64,000 nt of DNA, taken from Leclercia adecarboxylata (lineage in GTDB: Bacteria > Pseudomonadota > Gammaproteobacteria > Enterobacterales > Enterobacteriaceae). A model generated the notes under the pieces. It was not told where the DNA came from and did not search any database. It was given only the letters and a program-made list of their open reading frames with translations. Positions 1 to 8,316 of the stretch are shown piece by piece; the stretch's first letter is position 1; each line of letters opens with the position of its first letter. The stretch is taken from the NCBI RefSeq assembly GCF_006171285.1, contig NZ_CP040889.1, positions 2,914,001 through 2,978,000 of the forward strand, in the 5' to 3' direction. The position numbers and the translations under genes are program-made.

Positions 1-285
1 CACTTCGCGCAGCATAGCGCCGTCGCCGCCGCCGATAATCAGCACATGTTTCGCGTTGCCGTGCGCCAGCAGCGGGACGTGAGTCATCATTTCATGATAG
101 ATGAATTCATCACGTTCTGTGGTTTGCACCACGCCATCCAGCGCCATCACCCGGCCAAAGGCCGCGTTTTCGAAAATGATCAGATCCTGATGATCGGTTT
201 TCTCATGATAGAGCACGTTATCAATGGCAAAGTACTGCCCAAAATGGTCATGCAGCGTTTCATGCCACACATTTTTTTCGGCCAT
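1..285 (-). CDS. speE: Spermidine synthase, N-terminal part (runs off the window start)
   Basis: Spermidine synthase (polyamine aminopropyltransferase) moves the aminopropyl group of decarboxylated S-adenosylmethionine onto putrescine in the cytoplasm. The 95 visible codons match the E. coli N-terminus, starting [20 protein letters not shown]. They include the substrate-pocket stretch and end in the glycine-rich nucleotide-binding motif [13 protein letters not shown]. The ATG at 285-283 is preceded on the minus strand by a consensus AGGAGG (300-295) at 9 nt. It lies downstream of yacC on the same strand, as in E. coli, where speD normally follows. The rest of the gene is outside the window. 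Confidence 0.96.
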   Translation of the reverse strand, partial: MAEKNVWHETLHDHFGQYFAIDNVLYHEKTDHQDLIIFENAAFGRVMALDGVVQTTERDEFIYHEMMTHVPLLAHGNAKHVLIIGGGDGAMLREV

Positions 286-343
286 GGGATGATACCTCCT
301 TTGTTAACACCCGCTTAAAACGGGGGCAACATCATAGCTAACA

Positions 344-365
344 ATGACCGTGGTTGCACGGTCAT
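344..365 (-). other. Perfect 9-bp hairpin between yacC and speE
   Basis: ATGACCGTG at 344-352 is the exact reverse complement of CACGGTCAT at 357-365, with a 4-nt loop. It lies in the 110-bp gap between yacC and speE, which are transcribed right to left. No U-run follows on the minus strand, so a classical terminator is unlikely. It could be an RNA structure that modulates readthrough or protects the speE message. Confidence 0.45.
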
Positions 366-395
366 AAATTCAGCAAAGGGGCATCGGGAGAAGAG

Positions 396-743
396 TTACT
401 TAACGTAGGCGAGGAGGCTCAGCGAGTCGCGAGCCAGGGCTTTACATTTTTTTGCCGTAGGGATGCCGATGCCGCTGAGATCGCGGTAGCTGTCTTCACC
501 GAGGGTTTTCATATCGAAACTGTCGTAGTTGCTCAGATCCCACTGGTTCTGCTGAGCAAAAAAGACCAGTGCGCGACGGATCTGGCCGTTAGGTAAGTTC
601 TGGTAGCCGCAGTCGTTTTTCAGAAACACAAACACCGCCGTTAAATCCGCCATATCTTCGGCTTCATTTTCACTCAGCGCATAGCTGTTTGCGCAGCCCA
701 TCATTAGTGTGGTGAACAGGATTGTTCGGAAAAACGTCTTCAT
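396..743 (-). CDS. yacC: YacC, small exported PulS/OutS (pilotin)-like protein
   Basis: This is a 115-residue protein, the same length as E. coli YacC. The start at 743 ([10 protein letters not shown]) is chosen over upstream in-frame codons because it matches the family start and begins a hydrophobic signal sequence. A Cys sits at residue 17 in the context LMMGC just after the hydrophobic segment, so a lipoprotein signal is possible. E. coli, as I recall it, has VC at this place, a poorer lipobox. The rest is an alpha-helical domain assigned to the PulS/OutS pilotin family, whose members guide secretins to the outer membrane. No type II secretion gene is nearby and the true role of YacC is unknown. 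It precedes speE on the same strand and is divergent from cueO. Confidence 0.9.
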   Translation of the reverse strand: MKTFFRTILFTTLMMGCANSYALSENEAEDMADLTAVFVFLKNDCGYQNLPNGQIRRALVFFAQQNQWDLSNYDSFDMKTLGEDSYRDLSGIGIPTAKKCKALARDSLSLLAYVK

Positions 744-823
744 TGCTTCTACCAATACGTCACGGAAATTCAACGTTAGCACACTTCCCGCCGGTGCGAC
801 GATCTTTATTATTGCTGCTTTTC

Positions 824-854
824 TTGACCTTCCGGCAAGGGGAGGGTTTATGCT
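824..854 (+). promoter_or_regulatory. CueR-type cueO promoter with a 19-bp spacer
   Basis: The -35 hexamer TTGACC (824-829) and -10 hexamer TATGCT (849-854) are 19 bp apart, the over-long spacing typical of MerR-family activated promoters. Between them lies the imperfect dyad ACCTTCC (827-833) and GGAGGGT (841-847, allowing one base of register). This matches the CueR operator pattern of copA and cueO. CueR bound to Cu(I) or Ag(I) would distort this DNA so that RNA polymerase can use it. CueR binding is inferred from site form and from the gene it precedes. Confidence 0.82.
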
Positions 855-888
855 CAGGAGATCGACTGCTGCGAATAAGGAGATGAAC

Positions 889-2430
889 ATGCAACGCCGT
901 GATTTTTTAAAATATTCTGCCGCCCTGGGTGTCGCCAGTGCGCTTCCGCTCTGGAGCCGCGCGGCTTTTGCCGCCGACCGGCCCGTTTTGCCTATCCCGA
1001 ATTTACTCACCCCGGATGCGCGTAATCAGGTGCGCCTGGTGGTGCAGGCGGGCAAAACCACGTTTGGACCACACAACGCCACCACCTGGGGCTATAACGG
1101 CAACCTGCTGGGCCCGGCTATCCAGCTGCGCAAGGGAAAAGCGCTGACCGTTAACATCCACAACACCCTGAACGAAGAGACCACCGTCCACTGGCACGGT
1201 CTGGAAGTGCCGGGAGAGGTAGACGGCGGCCCGCACGGCATCATTAAGCCAGGCGGCCAGCGGACGGTGACCTTTACGCCGGATCAGCGGGCGGCAACCT
1301 GCTGGTTCCATCCCCATCAGCACGGCAAGACCGGGCATCAGGTGGCGATGGGATTAGCCGGTCTGGTCCTGATTGATGATGACGAAAGCCGCCTGCTGCG
1401 CCTGCCGAAGCAGTGGGGCATCGACGATGTGCCGGTAGTCGTGCAGGACAAGAAATTTACCGCCGACGGGCAAATTGACTATCAGCTGGATGTGATGAGC
1501 GCCGCGGTGGGCTGGTTTGGCGACACCCTGCTGACCAACGGGGCGATTTACCCCCAGCACAATGCGCCGAAAGGCTGGCTGCGCCTGCGACTGCTCAACG
1601 GCTGTAACGCCCGCTCGCTCAACTTCGCCGCCAGCGATAAGCGACCGCTATACGTCGTTGCCAGCGACGGCGGGCTGCTGGCTGAGCCGGTTAAAGTGAC
1701 CGAACTGCCGATGCTGATGGGCGAGCGTTTTGAAGTGCTGGTGGACATCAGCGACGGCAAGCCGTTTGACCTGATTACTCTGCCGGTGAGCCAGATGGGG
1801 ATGGCGGTGGCGCCATTCGATAAACCGCAGCCGGTGCTGCGCATTCAGCCGCTGCTGGTCACCGCCTCGGGCGCGTTGCCGGATACGCTGGCCAAAATGC
1901 CCGCTCAGCCGTCGCTCGAAGGCCTGACCCAGCGCAAGCTCCAGCTGTCGATGGATCCGATGCTCGATATGATGGGCATGCAGGCATTGATGAAGAAGTA
2001 TGGCGACCAGGCGATGGCGGGGATGCATCACGGCCAGATGGGCCATATGAATCACGGCCAGATGGATCACAGCATGCACGGGTTTGATTTCCATAACGGC
2101 AACCGGATTAACGGCAAAGCCTTCGATATGCACACCCCGCAGTTTGCTGCTGCCAAAGGGCAGTACGAGCGCTGGGTGATCTCAGGCGAAGGCGACATGA
2201 TGCTGCATCCATTCCATATTCACGGTACCCAGTTCCGCATCCTGACGGAAAACGGCAGGCCGCCAGCGGTACATCGTGCGGGCTGGAAAGACACGGTACG
2301 CGTAGAGGGTGGGGTGAGCGAGGTGCTAGTGAAGTTCGATCATGACGCGCCGAAAGAGTACGCCTATATGGCGCACTGCCATCTGCTGGAGCATGAAGAT
2401 ACCGGGATGATGCTGGGGTTCACGGTGTAA
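889..2430 (+). CDS. cueO: Periplasmic multicopper oxidase CueO (cuprous oxidase)
   Basis: CueO oxidises Cu(I) to the less toxic Cu(II) in the periplasm. The 513-residue protein begins [10 protein letters not shown], a twin-arginine signal consistent with export of a folded, copper-loaded enzyme. I start at 889 because AAGGAG (877-882) is 6 nt upstream. The in-frame ATG at 883 would sit on top of that site. All copper ligands are visible: HWHG near residue 100, HPHQH near 140, HPFHIHG near 440, and H496-C497-H498 with H502 and M507 for the type 1 site. A Met/His-rich insert near 370-405 with repeated HGQM units is the CueO-specific lid over the substrate copper site. The gene stands alone behind its CueR-type promoter and ends in a BIME. 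Confidence 0.98.
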   Translation: MQRRDFLKYSAALGVASALPLWSRAAFAADRPVLPIPNLLTPDARNQVRLVVQAGKTTFGPHNATTWGYNGNLLGPAIQLRKGKALTVNIHNTLNEETTVHWHGLEVPGEVDGGPHGIIKPGGQRTVTFTPDQRAATCWFHPHQHGKTGHQVAMGLAGLVLIDDDESRLLRLPKQWGIDDVPVVVQDKKFTADGQIDYQLDVMSAAVGWFGDTLLTNGAIYPQHNAPKGWLRLRLLNGCNARSLNFAASDKRPLYVVASDGGLLAEPVKVTELPMLMGERFEVLVDISDGKPFDLITLPVSQMGMAVAPFDKPQPVLRIQPLLVTASGALPDTLAKMPAQPSLEGLTQRKLQLSMDPMLDMMGMQALMKKYGDQAMAGMHHGQMGHMNHGQMDHSMHGFDFHNGNRINGKAFDMHTPQFAAAKGQYERWVISGEGDMMLHPFHIHGTQFRILTENGRPPAVHRAGWKDTVRVEGGVSEVLVKFDHDAPKEYAYMAHCHLLEHEDTGMMLGFTV

Positions 2431-2434
2431 AAAA

Positions 2435-2522
2435 GCCCGGTGGCGCTAACGCTTACCGGGCCTACAAAACAAGATGTGCACGAACCGTAGGCCGGGTAAG
2501 GCGTAGCCGCCACCCGGCTTTT
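2435..2522. repeat. BIME: two inverted REP elements between cueO and gcd
   Basis: Two REP units face each other: GCCCGGTGGCG...TTACCGGGCCTAC (2435-2465) and GTAGGCCGGGTAAGGCG...CCACCCGGC (2487-2519), followed by a T-run. They fill the gap between the convergent genes cueO and gcd. Each unit can form a hairpin and may protect or terminate both messages. The first unit carries an altered central loop. Confidence 0.9.
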
Positions 2523-2525
2523 TAG

Positions 2526-4916
2526 TTACTTCGCGTCGTCAGGCAGCGCATAAGCAACAATGTAGTCGCCCATCTTCGTACCAAACGAACCGTGACCACC
2601 GGCAGAGATGACAACGAACTGCTTGCCATTCACTTCATAGGTCATCGGTGTGGCCTGTCCACCGGCTGGCAGACGTCCCTGCCACAGCTTTTCACCGTTG
2701 CTCATGTTGTATGCGCGCAGGTAGTTATCCGCGGTCGCACCAATGAACAGCACGTTACCGGCGGTGGAGATTGGGCCACCCAGCATCGGCATACCCATAT
2801 TGAACGGCACCGGGATCGGCATCGGGAACGGCATGCTGTCCTGTGGCGTACCAATACGTTTTTTCCAGACGACCTGGTTGGTTTTCAGATCCAGCGCTGA
2901 AATATAACCCCAGGCAGGCTGTTTACACGGCAGGCCAAACGGAGACAGGAACGGGTTCAGCGTTACGCCATACGGCACGCCGTACTGCGGCTGAATGCCG
3001 GATTCAGTACCTGTACCCTGCGCGTCTTTCGGCTGTTCCATCGGATTGCCCGGGCCACGTGGGATCAGCTTAGAGACAAACGGCAGCGCCATCGGGTTGG
3101 CAATCGCCACCTGACGGTTCGGATCAACGGAGATACCGCCCCATTCGAACATCCCCAGGTTACCCGGGAACACCAGCGTACCCTGCTCGGACGGCGGGGT
3201 GAAGATGCCTTCATAGCGCATCTGATGGAACATCACGCGGCACACCAGCTGATCGAACATGGTGGCGCCCCACATGTCCGCCCCGCTGAGATCTTTCTTC
3301 GGACGGAAGCTCAGATCGGAGAACGGCTGGGTTTTGGTGACGTAGTCGCCTTTCGCCGCACCCTGCGGAACCGGTTTTTCCGGTGCCGGTACGACCAGCT
3401 CGCCGTTACGACGGTCCAGCACAAAGATATTGCCGGTTTTAGCCGGAGCATAGATCACCGGTACGGTTTTACCGTTAACGGTAATGTCCGCCAGCGTCGG
3501 CTGGGACGGCATATCCATATCCCACAGATCGTGGTGAACGGTCTGGTAGCTCCACGCCAGTTTCCCGGTGGTCGCATTCAGGGCCACGACAGAGCTGGCG
3601 TAACGCTCCTGCTCCGGCGTACGGTTGCCACCCCAGATATCCGGCGTGGTCACGCCCATCGGCAGATAAACCAGGTCCAGCTTCGCGTCATAGGCAGCAG
3701 GTGCCCAGGAGTTTGGCGAGTTGAAGGTGAAGGTGTGTTCATCCGACGGGATAGCGTTTGGATCTTTCGCACCCGGATCGAAGGCCCACAGCAGCTTACC
3801 GGTGTTGACGTCAAAGCCGCGGATCACGCCGGAGGTTTCGCGAACGGAGAAGTTATCCGTTACCGAACCGGCAATCACGATGGTTTTATCGGTGATGATC
3901 GGCGGGGAAGTCGGCTCATACAGACCCGGGGTCTGATCCGGCATGTTGGTCTGCAGGTTCAGCACGCCTTTGTTTGCAAAGGTTTCGCACAGCTTGCCGG
4001 TTTCAGCGTTAAGGGCAAACAGACGACCGTCGTTCACCGGCAGCATGATGCGACGCGGACAGTCGGCGATCACTTCAGGGCTGGCGTTATCAGCGCGTGC
4101 TTCGTGATAAGAGACGCCACGGCAGGTCACGTGCTGGAACTGATTGTTTGTTTTCAGCTGCGGATCGAAGTGCCATTTCTCTTTACCGGTGGCCGCATCA
4201 AGCGCGAACAGACGCTGGTGGGCGGTACACAGGTAGAGCATGTTGCCCACTTTAATCGGGGTCACTTCGTTGGTCAGTTCGCCCGGATCGTTCGCTTGTT
4301 TCAGATCGCCGGTACGGAATACCCAGGCTTCTTTCAGATTGTGCACGTTATCGGCATTAATCTGTTTCAGCGGGGAGTAGCGCTGACCTTCCTGGTTACG
4401 CCCGTAGGCAGGCCAGTCGGCATCGGCTACCTCAGAGATCGCCGCTGCAGGGGTTGAATCCGCATTCAGGGTACCTTTCACTTCCTGCGGATCGTTAAAG
4501 CCCGCCCAGGTCAGCATTCCGCCGGTGATCAGCAATGCCACCACCAGCGCGGCAACCGCACCGCTGGAGCGCACCAGCAGGCGACGCCAGACGAAGGGCA
4601 GGATCAGCCAGATACCGAAGAAGACCAGAATATCGCTACGCGGCGTCAGGGCCCAGAAGTCAAAGCCGACCTCCCATACGCCCCAAATCATCGTAGCCAG
4701 CAGCAGGGCAGCGTAGAGCCACAGTGCCGATTGTTTACTGCGCCATAGAAGGAACGTCACGCCAAGCATGACGATGCCTGCAACCGGGTAGTACCAGGAG
4801 CCACCAATGGCCACCAGCCACACCCCGCCGATTAACAGATACAGTCCGCAGAATGCAGCGAACAGCGCTGTTAGCCTCACGAGTAAACGTGAATGTTGGA
4901 TTTTTGTTTCCGCCAT
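2526..4916 (-). CDS. gcd: Membrane-bound quinoprotein (PQQ) glucose dehydrogenase
   Basis: Gcd oxidises glucose to gluconolactone at the periplasmic face and passes electrons to ubiquinone. The 796-residue product is the same length as E. coli Gcd. The first ~140 residues contain five hydrophobic segments (for example LYLLIGGVWLVAIGG), the membrane anchor and quinone site. From about residue 160 (DWPAYGRNQEGQRYSPL) the eight-bladed PQQ beta-propeller begins, with repeated tryptophan-docking motifs such as GKLLWAF and GKLAWSY. The ATG at 4916 gives MAETKIQ. An in-frame GTG three codons upstream is less likely. Many enterobacteria lack PQQ synthesis and need exogenous PQQ; no pqq genes are visible here. 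The gene is divergent from hpt across a CRP site. Confidence 0.98.
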   Translation of the reverse strand: MAETKIQHSRLLVRLTALFAAFCGLYLLIGGVWLVAIGGSWYYPVAGIVMLGVTFLLWRSKQSALWLYAALLLATMIWGVWEVGFDFWALTPRSDILVFFGIWLILPFVWRRLLVRSSGAVAALVVALLITGGMLTWAGFNDPQEVKGTLNADSTPAAAISEVADADWPAYGRNQEGQRYSPLKQINADNVHNLKEAWVFRTGDLKQANDPGELTNEVTPIKVGNMLYLCTAHQRLFALDAATGKEKWHFDPQLKTNNQFQHVTCRGVSYHEARADNASPEVIADCPRRIMLPVNDGRLFALNAETGKLCETFANKGVLNLQTNMPDQTPGLYEPTSPPIITDKTIVIAGSVTDNFSVRETSGVIRGFDVNTGKLLWAFDPGAKDPNAIPSDEHTFTFNSPNSWAPAAYDAKLDLVYLPMGVTTPDIWGGNRTPEQERYASSVVALNATTGKLAWSYQTVHHDLWDMDMPSQPTLADITVNGKTVPVIYAPAKTGNIFVLDRRNGELVVPAPEKPVPQGAAKGDYVTKTQPFSDLSFRPKKDLSGADMWGATMFDQLVCRVMFHQMRYEGIFTPPSEQGTLVFPGNLGMFEWGGISVDPNRQVAIANPMALPFVSKLIPRGPGNPMEQPKDAQGTGTESGIQPQYGVPYGVTLNPFLSPFGLPCKQPAWGYISALDLKTNQVVWKKRIGTPQDSMPFPMPIPVPFNMGMPMLGGPISTAGNVLFIGATADNYLRAYNMSNGEKLWQGRLPAGGQATPMTYEVNGKQFVVISAGGHGSFGTKMGDYIVAYALPDDAK

Positions 4917-4958
4917 AAAAGACACTCTATAAGTTTGTTAATTATTTAGTAGCAATTA

Positions 4959-4992
4959 ATTATAGGCTTTAACAAGTGTGATCGGAATCACA
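4959..4992 (-). promoter_or_regulatory. gcd -10 box overlapped upstream by a perfect CRP site
   Basis: The CRP consensus halves TGTGA (4977-4981) and TCACA (4988-4992) are both exact, with the required 6-bp spacer. On the minus strand TATAAT occupies 4964-4959, so gcd transcription should start near 4952. That places the CRP site at about -32, over the -35 region, a repressing position. Seen from hpt, whose -10 is at 5039-5044, the same site centres near -66, a class I activating position. Opposite control of gcd and hpt by cAMP has been reported in E. coli. Confidence 0.85.
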
Positions 4993-5035
4993 AATCTGGC
5001 TTTTATGAACTGATGCGCCAGGAGGATTCATTTGC

Positions 5036-5044
5036 TGGTATACT
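5036..5044 (+). promoter_or_regulatory. hpt promoter, extended -10
   Basis: TGGTATACT at 5036-5044 is an extended -10 element (TG, one base, TATACT) about 78 bp before the hpt start. No good -35 lies 17 bp upstream, which fits a promoter that depends on the extended -10 and an activator. The CRP site centred at 4984.5 would be near -66 of the predicted start. Confidence 0.6.
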
Positions 5045-5121
5045 TCAGGGCTTATGAAGCGATGCCGGACGCGAATCCATCGGCATTGAGAAATTCGTTA
5101 TAAAATCATACGGTTAGTAAA

Positions 5122-5658
5122 ATGAAACATACTGTTGAAGTGATGATCCCGGAAGCGGAGATCAAAGCGCGTATCGCCGAACTCGGTCGTCAGATCACCG
5201 AACACTACAAAGACAGCGGCAGCGAAATGGTGCTGGTGGGTCTGTTACGCGGTTCCTTCATGTTTATGGCCGATCTCTGCCGCGAAGTGCAGGTGTCCCA
5301 TGAAGTCGATTTTATGACCGCCTCCAGCTATGGCAGCGGCATGTCGACCACCCGTGATGTGAAAATTCTCAAAGACCTGGATGAAGACATTCGCGGTAAA
5401 GATGTCCTGATCGTGGAAGACATCATCGATTCCGGTAACACCCTGTCAAAAGTACGCGAAATTCTCAGCCTGCGTGGCCCTAAATCGCTGGCGATTTGCA
5501 CCCTGCTGGACAAACCGACCCGTCGTGAAGTGAACGTTCCCGTGGAGTTTGTCGGTTTCTCAATCCCGGATGAATTCGTGGTGGGTTACGGCATTGACTA
5601 CGCCCAGCGCTATCGCCATCTGCCGTATGTCGGCAAAGTGGTGCTGCTGGACGAATAA
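5122..5658 (+). CDS. hpt: Hypoxanthine phosphoribosyltransferase
   Basis: Hpt salvages hypoxanthine (and guanine less well) with PRPP to form IMP in the cytoplasm. The 178-residue protein is almost identical to E. coli Hpt and the same length. The PRPP-binding loop [14 protein letters not shown] is at residues 95-108, the flexible loop [10 protein letters not shown] at about 68-77, and the purine-contacting [12 protein letters not shown] near 150-163. The ATG at 5122 has only a weak Shine-Dalgarno sequence (TTAGTAAA), as in a gene expressed at a modest level. It is transcribed divergently from gcd and convergently with can, with a BIME at its end. Confidence 0.98.
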   Translation: MKHTVEVMIPEAEIKARIAELGRQITEHYKDSGSEMVLVGLLRGSFMFMADLCREVQVSHEVDFMTASSYGSGMSTTRDVKILKDLDEDIRGKDVLIVEDIIDSGNTLSKVREILSLRGPKSLAICTLLDKPTRREVNVPVEFVGFSIPDEFVVGYGIDYAQRYRHLPYVGKVVLLDE

Positions 5659-5668
5659 GGTGGGTATT

Positions 5669-5748
5669 GCCCGGTGGCGCTCCGCTTACCGGGCCTACGG
5701 GACGTGCCGTTGTAGGCCGGGTAAGGCGAAGCCGCCACCCGGCTTTTT
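5669..5748. repeat. BIME: two inverted REP elements between hpt and can
   Basis: REP units at 5669-5698 and 5712-5743 are inverted relative to each other and are followed by a T-run running into the can stop codon. Sequence and layout nearly copy the cueO/gcd BIME at 2435-2522, including the altered centre of the first unit. It separates two convergent genes. Confidence 0.9.
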
Positions 5749-6410
5749 TATTTGTGGTTATCGTGCTTCTGGGTGAGGTTGGACAGGCCCTGACGGTAGC
5801 GCTGCTCCAGGGTTTCCCGGTTGGTGGCGGTTACGTCCAGATCCCGCAGCAGGCCATCATGAATACCGTAGGCCCAGCCGTGGATCGTCACCTTCTGCCC
5901 GCGTTTCCAGGCAGAGCGCATAATAGTGGAGTGGCCCAGGTTGTAGACCTGTTCCATCACGTTCAGTTCGCACAGGGTATCCAGGCGACGCTCCTGCGGC
6001 ATTTGCCCCAGCAGTGAGCTATGTTTGAACCAGATATCACGAATGTGCAGCAGCCAGTTGTCGATAAGGCCCAGTTCCGTGTTTTCAACCGCTGCCTGGA
6101 CGCCGCCGCAGCCGTAGTGACCGCAAATAATGATGTGTTCCACTTCAAGAACATCAACGGCATACTGCACCACCGACAGGCAGTTCAGGTCGGTGTGGAT
6201 CACCAGGTTTGCAACGTTGCGGTGGACGAACAGTTCGCCAGGTTCGAGGCCGGTCAGACGTTCAGCCGGCACGCGGCTGTCGGAGCATCCAATCCAGAGA
6301 AAGCGTGGTTTTTGCGCCTTAGACAGTTTCTCAAAAAATCCGGAATCTTCTTCCAGCAGCATCTTTGACCATAGTGCGTTATTGCTGATGAGTGTATCTA
6401 TGTCATTCAT
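5748..6410 (-). CDS. can: Beta-class carbonic anhydrase
   Basis: Can interconverts CO2 and bicarbonate and is needed for growth at atmospheric CO2, supplying bicarbonate to carboxylases such as acetyl-CoA carboxylase. The 220-residue protein has the beta-class zinc ligands Cys42, Asp44, His98 and Cys101 ([14 protein letters not shown] and [11 protein letters not shown]). The pair Asp44-Arg46 is the catalytic dyad of the family. I use the ATG at 6410 ([11 protein letters not shown]), which matches E. coli. Upstream in-frame codons would add an unconserved leader crossing the divergent promoter. No strong Shine-Dalgarno precedes it. The gene is divergent from yadG. Confidence 0.97.
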   Translation of the reverse strand: MNDIDTLISNNALWSKMLLEEDSGFFEKLSKAQKPRFLWIGCSDSRVPAERLTGLEPGELFVHRNVANLVIHTDLNCLSVVQYAVDVLEVEHIIICGHYGCGGVQAAVENTELGLIDNWLLHIRDIWFKHSSLLGQMPQERRLDTLCELNVMEQVYNLGHSTIMRSAWKRGQKVTIHGWAYGIHDGLLRDLDVTATNRETLEQRYRQGLSNLTQKHDNHK

Positions 6411-6517
6411 GGAGGCTAACGGCCTGTAACCGAGTGATTGCGTTGCGCTACTATAGGGTAACCCGACTTTTAATGAAACCACACAACGTGTGTCAGAACT
6501 ATAGGTAAGTTTAATTC

Positions 6518-7444
6518 ATGGCGATTGCACTTGAGCTTGAGCAACTTAAAAAAACCTATCCGGGGGGCGTCCAGGCGCTGCGCGGCATAGATCTCAAAGT
6601 AGAAGCCGGTGATTTTTATGCGCTTCTGGGGCCTAACGGGGCAGGTAAATCCACCACTATCGGAATTATCAGCTCGCTGGTGAATAAAACCTCCGGCCGG
6701 GTAAGCGTGTTTGGCTACGACCTGGAGAAAGACGTGGTCAACGCCAAACGCCAGCTGGGGCTGGTGCCGCAGGAATTTAACTTCAATCCGTTTGAGACCG
6801 TTCAGCAGATTGTGGTCAACCAGGCAGGCTACTACGGCGTGGAGCGCAAAGAGGCGGTTGAGCGCAGCGAAAAATACCTTAAACAGCTCGATCTGTGGGA
6901 AAAGCGCAACGAACGTGCGCGGATGTTATCCGGCGGCATGAAGCGTCGTCTGATGATTGCCCGCGCCCTGATGCATGAGCCAAAACTGCTGATTCTGGAT
7001 GAGCCCACCGCCGGGGTCGATATCGAGCTTCGCCGCTCAATGTGGGGCTTTTTGAAGGATTTAAACGACAAAGGCACCACAATCATCCTCACCACTCACT
7101 ATCTGGAAGAGGCGGAGATGCTCTGTCGTAACATCGGCATCATTCAGCACGGCGAGCTGGTGGAAAACACCTCGATGAAAGCGCTGCTCTCCAAGCTGAA
7201 ATCAGAAACCTTTATTCTCGATCTGGCGGCGAAAAGCCCGCTGCCGAAGCTGGAAGGCTATCAGTATCGCCTGGTGGATACCTCAACGCTGGAAGTGGAA
7301 GTGCTGCGCGAGCAGGGGATCAACAGCGTCTTCAGCCAGCTGAGCCAGCAGGGGATTCAGGTATTAAGTATGCGTAACAAAGCAAACCGACTGGAAGAGC
7401 TGTTCGTCTCGCTGGTCCATGAGAAACAAGGAGATCGCGCATGA
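6518..7444 (+). CDS. yadG: ABC-2 type exporter, ATP-binding subunit YadG
   Basis: This is the ATPase of a two-gene ABC exporter of unknown substrate, 308 residues as in E. coli. Walker A is GPNGAGKST (38-46), the signature is LSGGM (137-141), Walker B is LLILDEP (157-163), and the H-loop is in TTHYLEEAEML near 192-202. The C-terminal ~80 residues form the extra domain seen in daunorubicin-resistance-type ATPases. Its stop overlaps the yadH start by 4 nt (ATGA), so translation is coupled and the two proteins surely form one transporter. It is divergent from can. Confidence 0.95.
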   Translation: MAIALELEQLKKTYPGGVQALRGIDLKVEAGDFYALLGPNGAGKSTTIGIISSLVNKTSGRVSVFGYDLEKDVVNAKRQLGLVPQEFNFNPFETVQQIVVNQAGYYGVERKEAVERSEKYLKQLDLWEKRNERARMLSGGMKRRLMIARALMHEPKLLILDEPTAGVDIELRRSMWGFLKDLNDKGTTIILTTHYLEEAEMLCRNIGIIQHGELVENTSMKALLSKLKSETFILDLAAKSPLPKLEGYQYRLVDTSTLEVEVLREQGINSVFSQLSQQGIQVLSMRNKANRLEELFVSLVHEKQGDRA

Positions 7445-8211
7445 TGCAGCTTTACTGGGTGGCGCTGAAAAGTATCTGGGCCAAAGAGATCAACCGCTTT
7501 ATGCGCATCTGGATCCAGACCCTGGTGCCGCCGGTGATCACCATGACCCTCTACTTTATTATCTTCGGCAACCTGATCGGCTCGCGGATCGGTGAGATGC
7601 ACGGCTTCACCTACATGCAGTTTATCGTGCCGGGCCTGATCATGATGGCGGTGATCACCAACGCCTACGCCAACGTGGCGTCGTCGTTCTTCAGCGCCAA
7701 GTTCCAGCGCAACATTGAGGAGCTGCTGGTGGCCCCGGTGCCTACGCACGTTATCATCGCCGGTTACGTCGGCGGCGGGGTGGCGCGCGGGCTTTGCGTC
7801 GGCGTGCTGGTCACGGCCATTTCGCTGTTCTTCGTGCCGTTCCAGGTTCACTCCTGGCTGTTTGTCGGCCTGACGCTGCTGCTGACGGCGGTACTGTTCT
7901 CGCTGGCGGGCCTGCTGAACGCGGTGTTCGCCAAAACCTTTGACGACATCAGCCTGATCCCGACCTTCGTCCTGACGCCGCTGACCTATCTCGGCGGGGT
8001 GTTCTACTCCCTGACGCTGCTGCCGCCGTTCTGGCAGGGGTTGTCACACCTGAACCCGATCGTCTATATGATCAGCGGCTTCCGCTTTGGCTTCCTCGGG
8101 ATTTCCGACGTGCCGCTGGCGACCACCGTTGGCGTGCTGGTGATCTTTATCGTTGCCTTCTACCTGCTGTGCTGGAACCTGATCCAGCGCGGACGCGGAC
8201 TGCGCAGCTAA
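7441..8211 (+). CDS. yadH: ABC-2 type exporter, membrane subunit YadH
   Basis: This 256-residue inner membrane permease is the partner of YadG. Six hydrophobic segments are visible, starting with PPVITMTLYFIIFGNLIG. The ABC-2 signature region, LNPIVYMISGFRFGFLG, lies near residues 205-222. The coupling-helix segment SSFFSAKFQRNIEELLVAPV follows the second membrane span. No substrate is established. The family includes drug, lipid and polysaccharide exporters, and gene context gives no further hint. Start and stop overlap with yadG indicates an operon that ends in a terminator-like hairpin at 8219-8243. Confidence 0.94.
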   Translation: MMQLYWVALKSIWAKEINRFMRIWIQTLVPPVITMTLYFIIFGNLIGSRIGEMHGFTYMQFIVPGLIMMAVITNAYANVASSFFSAKFQRNIEELLVAPVPTHVIIAGYVGGGVARGLCVGVLVTAISLFFVPFQVHSWLFVGLTLLLTAVLFSLAGLLNAVFAKTFDDISLIPTFVLTPLTYLGGVFYSLTLLPPFWQGLSHLNPIVYMISGFRFGFLGISDVPLATTVGVLVIFIVAFYLLCWNLIQRGRGLRS

Positions 8212-8218
8212 TCCTCAG

Positions 8219-8250
8219 GCCCGGCGGCGTTCTGCTGCCGGGCTGCTTTA
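8219..8250 (+). terminator. Terminator-like hairpin after yadH
   Basis: GCCCGGCGGC (8219-8228) pairs with GCTGCCGGGC (8234-8243) with one mismatch across a 5-nt loop. It is followed by TGCTTTA. The short imperfect U-run suggests moderate strength. Confidence 0.7.
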
Positions 8251-8316
8251 TTGACCACAGTCACCCCCGAATCTTCACCCTGCCGCTAAACTACCCCTTT
8301 CTGATGAGAGGTGACG

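Noticed and set aside
344..365. Terminator of yacC
   Set aside because: The stem is perfect but there is no U-run on the minus strand. It is recorded only as a hairpin.
2431..2525. Possible CRISPR array from repeated GC-rich palindromes
   Set aside because: The repeats are REP units in inverted pairs at gene ends with no regular unique spacers, and no cas genes are present.
3225..4457. 410-codon open frame antisense to gcd
   Set aside because: It mirrors the highly biased gcd frame on the other strand, has no ribosome-binding site or recognisable domain, and gcd is conserved throughout.
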